From NCBI GenBank assembly GCA_003024985.2, contig PXIH01S0028708.1: a stretch of 10,249 nucleotides of DNA; one strand, given 5' to 3'. Positions 1 to 7,430 of the stretch are shown one piece after another. The DNA is from Euperipatoides rowelli. Taxonomy: Eukaryota; Onychophora; Udeonychophora; Euonychophora; Peripatopsidae. Below the pieces are notes generated by a model. The model searched no databases and was not told the origin of the DNA. It saw only the letters and a list, made by a program, of their open reading frames with translations. Numbering within the stretch: position 1 is the stretch's first letter; every line of letters begins with the position of its first letter. Position numbers and translations under genes: made by a program.

Positions 1-602
1 AGTTCATAATAGTTTATTAGAAATAATATTTATTTATTTATTCTGTGTAAACATTTGCTCGCGCATTCCATATGTTTTGCCTTTAAGTGACGTGTTTACT
101 TTAGCTGTACATATTTTATTTATACCACAGAATAAAGCCATTTATTTACCCACAGAATAGTTTTTCTGATTTATCATATTGGCAAATGTCATGTACTTCA
201 TACTATATATTAGTTTAGTCAAATATATAATAAAACATTTACTGTATTTTAATATTACAAAATGGATTTCTCTGGTAAACACAGATTCAGCGAAGAGAAG
301 ATATAAATAACTTAATAAATAATATTACTCAATATTTATTTAAAAGTGAGGCAGAAATGAGGAAACCACAAGTTTAAAGTTAACGTTATCTTTATAGGTT
401 CAAATGAGCACATTAAATATGCAATATATACAGTACATAAATTGTGTAAATATAAATAATTTAAATACAAATTAGGAATAATTCAACCATTATTATTACT
501 AAAGTTATTTGAGATATATTTTATGAAAGGATTAGGCCTTTTGTAGATATGGATATTTGCTTAAAAATTAATCAATAAATTTTACAAAAAAAATGATAAT
601 TT
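1..602. other. AT-rich stretch, no gene seen
   Basis: This stretch has no supported exon on either strand. It contains simple A/T runs and the motif CCACAGAATA twice (around 125 and 150). It is most likely the start of the next kinesin intron, read right to left. Several AATAAA-like strings occur on the minus strand, as expected by chance at this base composition, so they do not by themselves argue for a polyadenylation site. Confidence 0.5.
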
Positions 603-3600
603 TTAAAATGTGAGGACATAAAGTAAAAGAACCTCATCCATAATCTCCAGCCATTCTCCAATTCTATCTTGATGAATAGAAGTCAGTGTTTGTTCTTGTT
701 CAATGTCTTTCAGTAAGTCTTGAGCTTCCTCTGCTAACATTTTATAATGACCAAGTTCTGTCTGCAACCTATAAAAAGAAATAGCAGCCATATTGTATGT
801 CTCCAAAAATTAATTATTTTGTTAAAAAAGCCTCAATTTATGAAATAAGATACTTGAATACATTATAAACAATCTAAAAAAAAAATTATTGCTGACTTTT
901 TACACAATTTTCAAAAAAATATTCAAATATTGTATCTAAAATTGGTGTCATCTTATATCTGAAATAATTCTATTCTCAAATGAAGGTAGTATTTTATAAA
1001 GCCTTACAGAAAGATATCAGACATGACAAATATGTTAGAAGGTTATCTTAAAATGCCATACACACATTTTTGTTATCAAGTGGTTATGGTACTATTTTTT
1101 TTTTATAAATTTCTATGTGTTTTGATATCAATGACAAGACTTACCTAAGCAATTGGTCTTCAAGTAATTTAACGTCACTNATGTCAGTACAGGGTTGTCC
1201 TAGACTCTGGTCAGATACTGTAGTGCAGTAAGATTCTCTGTGGCGCTGAAGTTCATCCCTCAGAGCCTTAAATAAATATGCTAATATTAAAAAAAAAAAA
1301 AAATAATCTAATCCAATAAATAAAACATTGCATTTCTTTGCACCACAAATGTGGATTGTTACACAAGTCAATAATTATTTTGTTTTTTGTTTACAGGGAT
1401 TTTAGCAATAAACATGAATTCAGCTCCGACATTTTTAGTGAAAATCACATACAATAATATTGGAATTTAAATTATAATCCACTACTGGTACTTAATTTGT
1501 TTAAGTGCATTACAAAAGATGAAAAATAAAACTTATGAAAACTTACCAAGCATATCCAAGCAATGTAAAAGAAACAAAAAAAAAGCACAAATATATACAC
1601 AGGTATATGCTACATATACAGTATAATATACATTTTAAACAATGTTACATTACTACATTGCAAATGATAAACATTGTATAATTTTATTAACCAACGCTTG
1701 CCACATATGGTTAATCTGATTACTTTATATTGTGATCTATTAGACGACTGTATTTTAAAGTTATCAATGAAGGAAATTTTGGTACACTAAAAAAATTACA
1801 ACTTGCTCAAATATTAGCTTTCAGTTCCCTCTAACATCTCATTTATTAACTGTCTATTACATTAGAATTTATTAACTATTACATTCTGAAGACCTGATAT
1901 TTACTCGGTAATTTATCCCATGGAATATATCTCTCCGATCTGTGAAGGCCAGGATGTATTGGGATCTTGCGTGCCTCCCCGCCGGGTTGCGCGGAGTCCC
2001 CCAAGCCGAGGTTATGGAGAAAATAGAGATATTTCCCAGTTAGGGCTTATAACTTAGTATTTGTGCCGGCCACGGCGTGAATACCTGCACTAGTTATAAG
2101 TGAGACCTAATTTCTAAGTTGCATAGGATTATAACTATTATTCTCAAACTTTGGGGAGGATTGTTATGAATTATGCTAGTTAGTAATAAAGTCCCCATCT
2201 TAGTAGGTATCTTTGGAGATCTGCTATGATTGTTAAGTCTTCCATGCCAGTGCACAACCTTCGCCAGCCTCGGAGATTGCGGTCATAGTGACTTCTAATA
2301 ATACCAGACTAAGATCCAAAATTTATCTTACCAGAACTAATGATTCGTCTCGTGATAGAATGGAGTTAACAGGGGGAAGGGAGACTCCATGAGATGAACC
2401 ATTTCCAGCCCGATGAAGCCTTGTTAACTCCAATATCTGACATATGTTTCAGTTTAAATTTTTCAAATTGATTAATTAAACAAATATTTTTAAGTAAAAC
2501 GAAACAATAATCAATTAAAAAAAAACATTGATAAACCACTTTAATGCTACACTGGCTCTATTGTATGACCTATTCAGTACCACAGGGGACACCACTGGGG
2601 ATAGATAACATACCAATAGAATTTCTGAAGTTGATGATGATATGATAGAAATTATCACAGGAGAAATTATTATTATTAGGAGTTGTTTTAAGAATAAAAA
2701 GTTAAATCGAGGAAAACCTGTCAGATGACCAATATGGGTTCAGAACCAACAAAGCAACTAGAGATGTAATCATGGAACTGAACACATTAGAACAAACCAA
2801 GTTAAAGGATCACCAGACACAGTACATAGGGATTATGTGTATTGAAGAAGATAGGAATTGATGGAACTGAATTAACAATTACAAGCCACCTGTACATAGG
2901 ACAAACAACAGCATTTAGGATAAATAATAATTTCACTGATTGGTTTGAAGTAAACTGTGGCTTAATAAGGCAAATATGCTTGTGGTCTCCCTCATTTTTC
3001 AACATATATAGTGAAGAAATCATTGATGAAGCACTAAATGACATTGACAAGATAAAAATAGAAGGAATGAACTTCAATAGAACAAGGTATGATGATGACA
3101 TTGCTATTCTCACAACAAGTAAGACAGAATTTGAAAGCGCTTTGTTAAATATTAATATAGTTGGAGCACAATACGGATTGAAAATCAATATAGAAAAGAC
3201 AAAAACACTGGTGATTGGTAACAAAGGAAACATTAAATGCAAAATCGAAATGGGTAGAACAGGTGAAGGAATTTAGATATTTGGGAAGCTTGATAACAAA
3301 AGATGGAAGAACCACAAAAGAAATCCGAACAAGGATAGGAATGTCAAATCTGCATTTTAGAAACAAAAAAAGACTTCTAAGAAGAGACATTAACAAATAT
3401 TTAAAATTGAAGATGTTAAAATGCTATGTTTGGTCAGTTTTCTTAAACGGATGCGAGACTTGGACTTTAACCAAAGACTTGGAAAANNNGATCAATGNTT
3501 TTGATATCTGGTGTGCAAGAAGAATGTTGAAAATAAAATGGACATATATGATCAGAAATGAGGAAGCGTGGAAAATATGGGGCGGTGGTTATAGTATTTT

Positions 3601-4895
3601 GGATGAAGTAAGGAANGATGCGAGACTTGGACTTTAACCAAAGACTTGGAAAAGACGATCAATGATTTTGATATCTGGTGTGCAAGAAGAATGTTGAAAA
3701 TAAAATGGACAGATATGATCAGAAATGAGGAAGCGTGGAAAATATGGGGCGGTGGTTATAGTATTTTGGATGAAGTAAGGAAGAGGAAATGGAAATATGT
3801 CAGGCATGTCTTGAGAGGATCTGCAGAATAAATTAGGCTAGTAACGGTAATTGAGGGATGGACAAAAAGGGAAAAAAGATGAAGACCAAGAAGAGAATGG
3901 TTGGATGACCTTAAGCACTGGGCTAACATCAGCATTAAAACTAAGAGTTCAAAATATGAATCTTTGGCAATCCATGAAGGTGAACCTCCATCTCAAGAAC
4001 ACGCTCAATGATTAATGATTATGTACAGTACTTCCAAATCCAGAGGGTTTAGGGCTCCAAATAAAATAATGTTGTAGATATCATACATTCAAATTTTTGG
4101 AAATCAATGTTGTTATATATTGCCAATGAAATAATCTTAACTTTTTTTTAATCAAATTGAATAAATATAGCTAGTAAATGGAAGATAAAAATCATTTGAC
4201 TGTCTTGCAAGCTTGTAAAATGACTTTAGAATTTAATTTTAGAATAATAACTTTTAACCAGAACTACATAAAACTATAATTCAACTATTCCTAAATAATA
4301 ATAAAACAGAATTTATAATCAATAATAATGAAGATCATTTCCATTTTCTTGAAGATGTGTCGGTAGACACACACACACATACTATAAAAGTTACTATCAA
4401 TTTTAATTAACTTAAACTAATGTTACAATCAATTTAATATTATTGTTTTGTGGTATGGGATTAATAGATAATGAAATAAAATTTGAAAAAAATATCTGAT
4501 TTTTCAAGCAAATATCTTTACTTGATTTCAAGCATCAGGCAAATTAAAATGAAAAACAATTTTATTTTTTTACAAATTTTTATTTATAATTTTTAAAATG
4601 TATAAAACATACCAAGATTTCACTCTGCATTGCTTCAAATTTTAAGGACTGTAGATCTCTATTTACAATGGGTTTATTTTTAATATTTTTAACCTAGAAT
4701 GACAAAAAAAAAAGATATATGGTATATTTATTTTACAATGTCCATGTCAAATTCATAAAATAATAAAATAAACCCTATCAAATGCTTGCTTACCCTGTTA
4801 GCATATTTTAATGAATTAAGAGTTTCATCGAAACTTGTTGAGCAAGGACTAACACAGCAAACCATAACAGTTTTAGCATTTCCCCCTAATGAATT
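603..4895 (-). CDS. KIF27: Kinesin-4 family heavy chain, KIF7/KIF27/Costal-2-like (four internal exons, partial at both ends)
   Basis: Four exons on the minus strand, in transcription order 4895-4794, 4693-4613, 1266-1145 and 768-about 633, join in frame into about 147 residues. The first two carry the end of a kinesin motor: SLGGN, then [14 protein letters not shown], then the neck-linker side NIKNKPIVN. The motor hydrolyses ATP and binds microtubules. The last two encode a charged segment with [14 protein letters not shown] and a following EWLEIMDE. From memory of the family this parallels the post-motor stretch of vertebrate KIF7 (aromatic-x-x-x, LL-x-E/D, then D/E-W-L), and the neck fits KIF27. 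In other animals these proteins act in Hedgehog signalling or motile cilia; that role is inferred here. Introns are 100, 3,346 and 376 bp, all GT-AG, and the only split codon joins correctly. The ATP-binding P-loop exons lie outside the window. The kinesin call is very secure; KIF27 versus KIF7/costa is not resolved. Confidence 0.85.
633..768 (-). CDS. KIF27: Kinesin exon: KIF7/KIF27-like post-motor segment; left border uncertain
   Basis: The exon follows the acceptor TTTTTATAG (AG at 770-769). Its first base completes the split Arg codon, giving [19 protein letters not shown] and then [10 protein letters not shown], an acidic linker and EWLEIMDE. The spacing from HYK through LLKDI to EWLEI matches, from memory, the KIF7 stretch that runs from YRA through LLREL to DWL. 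This is the main reason to place the gene in the KIF7/KIF27/Costal-2 branch. If the donor is GAG|GTTCTT, the exon ends at 633 after 45 full codons in phase 0. That donor is poor. Without splicing, the frame adds VLLLYVLTF and stops with TAA at 603-605, so a short protein form or a missed donor is possible. Confidence 0.8.
1145..1266 (-). CDS. KIF27: Kinesin exon: neck coil/post-motor region
   Basis: This 122-bp exon (40 codons plus two bases) starts after TTTATTTAAG with [14 protein letters not shown] and ends LLEDQLLR, the last Arg codon being split AG|G across the intron. The donor GTAAGT (1144-1139) is near consensus. ALRDELQRH continues the neck helix from the previous exon. The middle ([14 protein letters not shown]) is polar and probably disordered, and the end turns helical again. 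Base 1180 is N. It is the third base of an ATN codon, so the residue is Ile or Met and no frame is at risk. The exon is separated from the motor exons by a 3.3-kb intron full of transposon remains. Confidence 0.88.
1921..2450 (+). repeat. Dispersed repeat, copy A (GC-richer, non-coding)
   Basis: The base composition differs sharply from the surroundings, for example the G+C-rich stretch 1973-2015 (CCGCCGGGTTGCGCGG). A diverged copy lies in opposite orientation at about 6600-7430. By eye, several blocks pair in the same order: 1938-2000 with 7400-7340, 2224-2276 with 6892-6841, and 2350-2445 with 6770-6680. Shared words include GGGA-GACTC-ATGAGATG, GA-GAAGCC and TAT-GATT. The block ends about 110 bp before recognisable LINE coding sequence in the same orientation, so it may be the 5' untranslated part of that LINE family, though this is not shown. 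A 10-bp inverted repeat, GGAGTTAACA at 2362-2371 and TGTTAACTCC at 2422-2431, flanks its last part. No open frame of note. Confidence 0.6.
2563..2813 (+). pseudogene. LINE reverse transcriptase, N-terminal remnant
   Basis: Around 2585-2650 a broken frame reads GDTTGDR, then after a stop [14 protein letters not shown]. This resembles the conserved (G)D-IP-EFLK segment that precedes LINE polymerases. From 2707 a clean frame reads [18 protein letters not shown] and continues [12 protein letters not shown]. The QYGFR box is a standard LINE reverse-transcriptase block. The stretch between the two blocks is shorter than expected for intact elements, which indicates an internal deletion. It lies directly upstream of the palm fragment, with a frame break between. 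Confidence 0.7.
2842..3276 (+). pseudogene. LINE reverse transcriptase palm fragment (YDDD catalytic box)
   Basis: This frame reads [19 protein letters not shown], then a WF-V-CGLIRQ block (normally G-RQGC), [13 protein letters not shown], and a catalytic region [10 protein letters not shown]. The polymerase active site of LINEs is normally F/Y-ADD. Here the box at 3088-3099 reads Y-D-D-D, so Ala is replaced by Asp next to the catalytic pair. The [11 protein letters not shown] stretch also departs from the usual RQGC-LSP. Codon 2842 is only the first in-frame Met; the upstream part is frame-shifted. Near 3250 the reading frame shifts and the protein continues in the next frame as [12 protein letters not shown]. 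The enzyme would copy element RNA into DNA, but this copy is surely inactive. Confidence 0.88.
3248..3831 (+). pseudogene. LINE ORF C-terminal part, split by a 167-bp duplication
   Basis: The frame continues with [43 protein letters not shown], then [21 protein letters not shown] and [14 protein letters not shown]. This is the typical thumb and connector region of an invertebrate LINE. The sequence 3450-3616 is repeated at 3617-3783. Because 167 is not a multiple of three, the second copy lies in a different frame and the ORF breaks. If one copy is ignored, the frame runs on to a stop at 3829-3831 (TAA). Family members usually continue into an R-RGRPR-WLDD-K tail, and this continues past the stop here ([11 protein letters not shown] at about 3894-3926), so the stop is itself a lesion or marks a small frameshift. 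Confidence 0.82.
3450..3783 (+). repeat. 167-bp direct tandem duplication inside the LINE
   Basis: Copy 1 is 3450-3616 and copy 2 is 3617-3783. They are the same base by base except for five Ns, all in copy 1 (3487-3489, 3498 and 3616), and one substitution (T3545 versus G3712). The second copy supplies a base at each N. The last N sits exactly on the junction. Such near-identity inside an otherwise old, mutated element, with Ns only in one copy, suggests an assembly or gap-filling error rather than a biological duplication. Confidence 0.9.
3832..4030 (+). pseudogene. LINE ORF tail remnant
   Basis: In continuous frames, with one stop near 3880, this stretch reads GWTKREKR and then [17 protein letters not shown], followed by [30 protein letters not shown] is the usual C-terminal signature of this LINE family. 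The element probably ends near 4010-4040; no clear poly(A) tail or short tandem tail was seen. Confidence 0.65.
4613..4693 (-). CDS. KIF27: Kinesin exon: neck linker and start of neck helix
   Basis: This 81-bp exon has 27 codons. It follows a pyrimidine-rich acceptor ending TTCTAG and ends ATCTTG before GTATG. It reads [16 protein letters not shown], then a helix-prone [11 protein letters not shown]. Joined to the previous exon it gives [15 protein letters not shown], the classic end of a kinesin motor, with RNI-NKP-VN typical of kinesin-4 and KIF27-like motors. The 100-bp intron between the two exons is short compared with the others in this gene. Phase is 0 at both ends, so the next exon (ALRDELQRH) continues a Glu-rich helix: QSEIL plus ALRDELQ. 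Confidence 0.95.
4794..4895 (-). CDS. KIF27: Kinesin exon: end of motor core (SLGGN to YANR)
   Basis: This 102-bp exon has exactly 34 codons and no stop. It begins after a TTTAG acceptor (AG at 4897-4896) and ends AGG before a good GTAAG donor (4793-4789). It reads [17 protein letters not shown], then [17 protein letters not shown]. The SLGGN block and the [11 protein letters not shown] helix are invariant landmarks of kinesin motors: the former is near the switch II/relay region, and the latter is the last motor helix before the neck linker. The first residue is Asn (AAT) where most kinesins have Asp. The upstream frame has a stop exactly at the TAG of the acceptor, so the exon cannot extend further and the Asn is real unless the base is wrong. 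The preceding exon, which should end with a YRDSK-TRLL-type motif in phase 0, was not found in the window. Confidence 0.95.
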
Positions 4896-6061
4896 CTAAA
4901 TCAAATTAAAAGGTAATTGTGACATTAGAATGTTTAATTTTTCCTACTATAAATGCACAATTGGTAAAATAATATAAATGGAATTGAAATGCAATATTAA
5001 CATTAGAATAAAAAGAAAAAGAACAAATAATACAGGACATTTTTACTTATTATAATATTTTCATATAAACTGTTTTACAAAGTTAACTGCGTGATGCAGA
5101 CTTTCTTTACAAATATAAGAATGAGCGACCGAATCATATGCCTCCCCCCCCCCTTTCCCATCACTCGCACATATATACTTTAATGTTTGACTAAGTCAGA
5201 ACGTGAGACACTAGCATAAAACGGACAACTTTTCTTCTCATGCTCAGATAAGTTTTTTCTCTTTTGAAAGTATGTCTGGAACATACGATGCTGATTTATA
5301 GTCAAGAAAATTGTGATTTCCTCATGCATAAGTCATAGTAATAAGTTAATCTTTATTGGCCTAATCTATAATAATAAAGTTGAAAAATAAATTAATTTGT
5401 ATAATATCTTTGTTATTATTACTAGATATATCATCCTTGTCATTATTTTCTTTTTGTCTTTTTTATTAATCATTGAGGAAGATAAGTTTAACTTATTAAA
5501 ACTTTTATCTATAATTTTTTTTTATTTTCTTAAGATTTTTTTACCCTTCTTAGTATATGGAGTAATAATTATGACTTTGAGCATATAATGACAAAATTGT
5601 AACTGCTAATAAAGACCAATATTAGGGAAATATGATGTATGAAATTTTTCCACTTATTTATAAACATATAAAGTATGTATGGATGCTTGTATATAGGATA
5701 TATTTTGTATATACTTTTAATCCATGCTTTTGTATATACTTTTAATCCATGCTTTATGGTTCAGAAATTACATCAGAATTAAAATTAATTAATCCCAGAC
5801 CGATTGAAATCCATCTTTTCTTGATTAAAATAACTNCAATGCAACTGTAAGAGGTTCATACCTGGGTCCTTTATTTTGTGGCAGTGATTGGACAGTTTTT
5901 AATAAAATAGGCCTAGCAATGTTTCTGGTAATTTTGAATATTGGTTTGAATCCCCCTTTATTTTTTTAGAGATCAGGGCTTGCCTGGTAGTTGAGCTTCG
6001 ATTTCTAAAATAAGATAAATTAAGTTTTATTTCAGAAGGGTTACCTACTTCCAGGCTTTAT
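4896..6061. other. AT-rich region upstream of the kinesin exons, no gene seen
   Basis: This is probably the intron before the SLGGN exon. It contains a C10 tract at 5144-5153 and a 25-bp exact tandem repeat at 5706-5755. The plus-strand open frame at 5397-5588 is only A/T-rich sequence that translates to Phe, Ile and Leu; it has no recognisable family and is not called. One N is at 5836. No kinesin exon with YRDSK or the P-loop was found. Confidence 0.55.
5706..5755 (+). repeat. 25-bp exact tandem repeat, two copies
   Basis: The unit, starting TGTATATACTTTTAATCC and ending ATGCTTT, occurs at 5706-5730 and again at 5731-5755 with no difference. It is a simple recent duplication in intronic DNA, possibly from replication slippage; no function is implied. 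Confidence 0.95.
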
Positions 6062-6215
6062 TTATCTAGTCACTAAACATAAAATAGTGGGTGTGCATAA
6101 AGTAAGGAAACTTCAGATACTAGCCAAAATTTACTGCCAGCTCTATAAAACCACAAAAACCTCTAGTTAGTTTACTTTATGCACACCCACTATTTTATGT
6201 TTAGTGACTAGATAA
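6062..6215. mobile_element. MITE-like element with 44-bp perfect terminal inverted repeats
   Basis: The 44-bp sequence at 6062-6105 (starting TTATCTAGTCACTAAAC and containing GTGGGTGTGCATAAAG) is repeated in exact inverse at 6172-6215. The two enclose 66 bp with no open frame. A short non-coding element of 154 bp with long perfect terminal inverted repeats is the definition of a MITE. The inner GTGTGCATAAAGTAA is reminiscent of Tc1/mariner-type ends, which is inference from memory only. A clear TA target duplication was not identified. Confidence 0.72.
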
Positions 6216-6339
6216 CTAGAAGTCTAATTATCTAGTCACTAAACATAAAATAGTGGGTGTGCATAAAGTAAACTAACTAGAGGTTTTTGTGGTTTTATAG
6301 AGCTGGCAGTAAATTTTGGCTAGTATCTGAAGTTTCCTT
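6104..6339. repeat. 236-bp near-perfect palindrome (MITE and inverted partial copy)
   Basis: The right half (6222-6339) is the inverse complement of the left half (6104-6221). Of 118 base pairs, 116 match, and the two mismatches are in the innermost six pairs. The right half holds an inverted copy of 112 bp of the MITE, lacking its last terminal repeat. As a result the 44-bp terminal sequence occurs three times: 6062, 6172 (inverted) and 6228. RNA read through it on either strand would fold into a hairpin of about 110 bp. Confidence 0.93.
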
Positions 6340-6599
6340 GATTGGAAACTTGATACAGAGAGCGGTTGGGGAGGGCAGGAAGCTTGTGGCTTGTCTTGCT
6401 GAATACTTGCGGGTGAACAGAAACTTAAGCTATTGTTGAGCGAGGACGTTAACTGCAGCTATTGTTGTGCTGGCAGTTGTTTGCAGAGGTCAACTGCAGC
6501 TATATACAGTATATAGGATAACAGTTGTGTGTAGATCAAAAGATTTGACTCCTTTTTATACTAGTTGATCGAATTAAAGATCCCTTGCTGATAAGGATA
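6340..6599. other. Intronic sequence, no gene seen
   Basis: This is slightly GC-richer than its surroundings between 6355 and 6480. The words CTATTGTTG and AACTGCAGCTAT each occur twice (6431-6510), which hints at an old internal duplication of about 30-45 bp. No open frame or known element is recognised. Confidence 0.4.
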
Positions 6600-7430
6600 A
6601 AATGATTAATGGTCCATTCCAGAATTTGATGGTCCAATCAAGATCTAGGTTTGAAGTTATGTTCAATCAATCCATGTGTCGGATACCAAACTATGGTATG
6701 GCTTCGTCGAGCTGAGAATATCCCATCTCATAGAGTCTTCCCTCTCCCCTTTTTGACTATTCTATCTAGAGGCAGGCTATTTAAATTGGTAGCTTAATTT
6801 AGGTCCTAAACTAATGCATTCTCTCATTTGTATGATTATATGTCTCCGAAGTTGGCGCAAATTGCACTCACGTGGGAGCATAAATAATCATAACAAATAT
6901 TTGAGCCCATTTATTTCGATAGGACCTTATTTCTCTTTTATTAAGGGTTAGGCTAATAGCCATTAGTAAACTCTAACATATATGATCATTATCCATTATC
7001 TCACGAAAATAGAATTTAGTATAAGAGTTGACAATATTTGTAGCCTACATATACACACCTGCCGTAGCAGGTGTGTATTCCAGTTATCTCAGCCTCTGGC
7101 TGTACAAGGGACTCCTCACGAACGCGAGCAAGATCAAATACAGTCAGAGACCACAGATCAGAAGAATATGTTCCAGGGGGTAATACCAGATAATTGTTAG
7201 TAATTATCGAGAAAGGTGCCAAGTTGTGCCAGTTGCTGGTTATAACTCATACATTGTCAGAATTAATCGGCACAACNTAGCGAAATTTAGATGGGAAAAC
7301 TAAACAGACCTATTAAAAAAAAGCTCGACTCAGCCGACAAGGGACTAAAGAGGGGAAAGGGCGTTTAATCCTTCATTATCCCTTCTGCAGATAGAGAGAG
7401 GAAGGTACCACCCCTGTCTCATGATTACCA
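6600..7430 (-). repeat. Dispersed repeat, copy B (inverted relative to copy A)
   Basis: Read on the minus strand, blocks of this region align by eye with copy A at 1921-2450 in the same order. 7400-7340 (TCTCTCTATCTG, then CCCTTTCCCC) pairs with 1938-1975. 6892-6841 (TATGATT-TT, AGTGCA, CGCCA-CTTCGGAGA) pairs with 2224-2276. 6770-6680 (GGG-GAAGACTC-ATGAGATG, GACGAAGCC, TATCCGACACATG) pairs with 2350-2450. Copy B is longer because of extra sequence around 6980-7200, which includes the 7051-7078 hairpin. The copies are clearly diverged, so this is an old family. One N is at 7277. No coding frame is supported. Confidence 0.55.
7051..7078. repeat. Perfect 12-bp hairpin with CGTA loop
   Basis: ATACACACCTGC at 7051-7062 is followed by CGTA and its exact inverse complement at 7067-7078. 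The stem is GC-balanced, the loop is only four bases, and it lies in the part of repeat copy B that copy A lacks. It is not followed by a T run and no gene ends here, so I do not call it a terminator. It may be the end or centre of another small inserted element. Confidence 0.85.

Larger units (their letters stand above)
2560..4030 (+). mobile_element. Non-LTR retrotransposon (LINE), 5'-truncated and decayed
   Basis: The pieces of one reverse-transcriptase open frame lie in order: the finger-side motif [16 protein letters not shown] (about 2712-2760), the palm (2842-3276), and the C-terminal part [13 protein letters not shown] to [11 protein letters not shown] (about 3272-3820), then a basic tail ending WLDDLKHWA (to about 3925). 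The order and wording match the abundant invertebrate LINE with YLGS-IT-DGR and [12 protein letters not shown] do not fix the clade. No endonuclease domain is seen, so the copy is 5'-truncated. Frameshifts, stops, a 167-bp internal duplication and a changed catalytic box make it non-functional. The exact ends and any target-site duplication could not be defined. Confidence 0.88.
1267..4612 (-). other. Kinesin intron with nested repeats
   Basis: The intron lies between the neck-linker exon and the ALRDELQRH exon. It starts GTATG at 4612 and ends AG at 1268-1267. The part 1270-1920 is plain AT-rich sequence with an A13-14 run near 1290 and nothing recognisable. Repeat copy A (1921-2450) and a plus-strand LINE (about 2560-4030) follow. 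The part 4031-4612 is again AT-rich, with a short (AC)6 run at 4367-4379. The LINE lies antisense to the host gene, as is common for elements tolerated in introns. Confidence 0.8.

Noticed and set aside
2802-3396. Minus-strand open frames of 146 and 83 codons opposite the LINE
   Set aside because: They are antisense shadows of the plus-strand reverse transcriptase; their composition is hydrophobic and they match no family.
5397-5588. Plus-strand 63-codon hydrophobic frame that could be a small membrane protein
   Set aside because: It consists almost only of A/T-rich codons in A/T-rich intronic DNA, with no ribosome or splice context and no known motif.
5852-5866. GGTTCATACCT as a possible tRNA/SINE B box
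   Set aside because: Spacing and bases do not fit the GGTTCGAnnCC consensus, and no A box or cloverleaf was found upstream.
7051-7078. Hairpin as a transcription terminator
   Set aside because: There is no following T run, no gene ends here and the genome is eukaryotic.
6982-7222. Opposed open frames of 72 and 68 codons over the 7051 hairpin
   Set aside because: Both strands are open by chance in a non-coding repeat; neither translation has family features.
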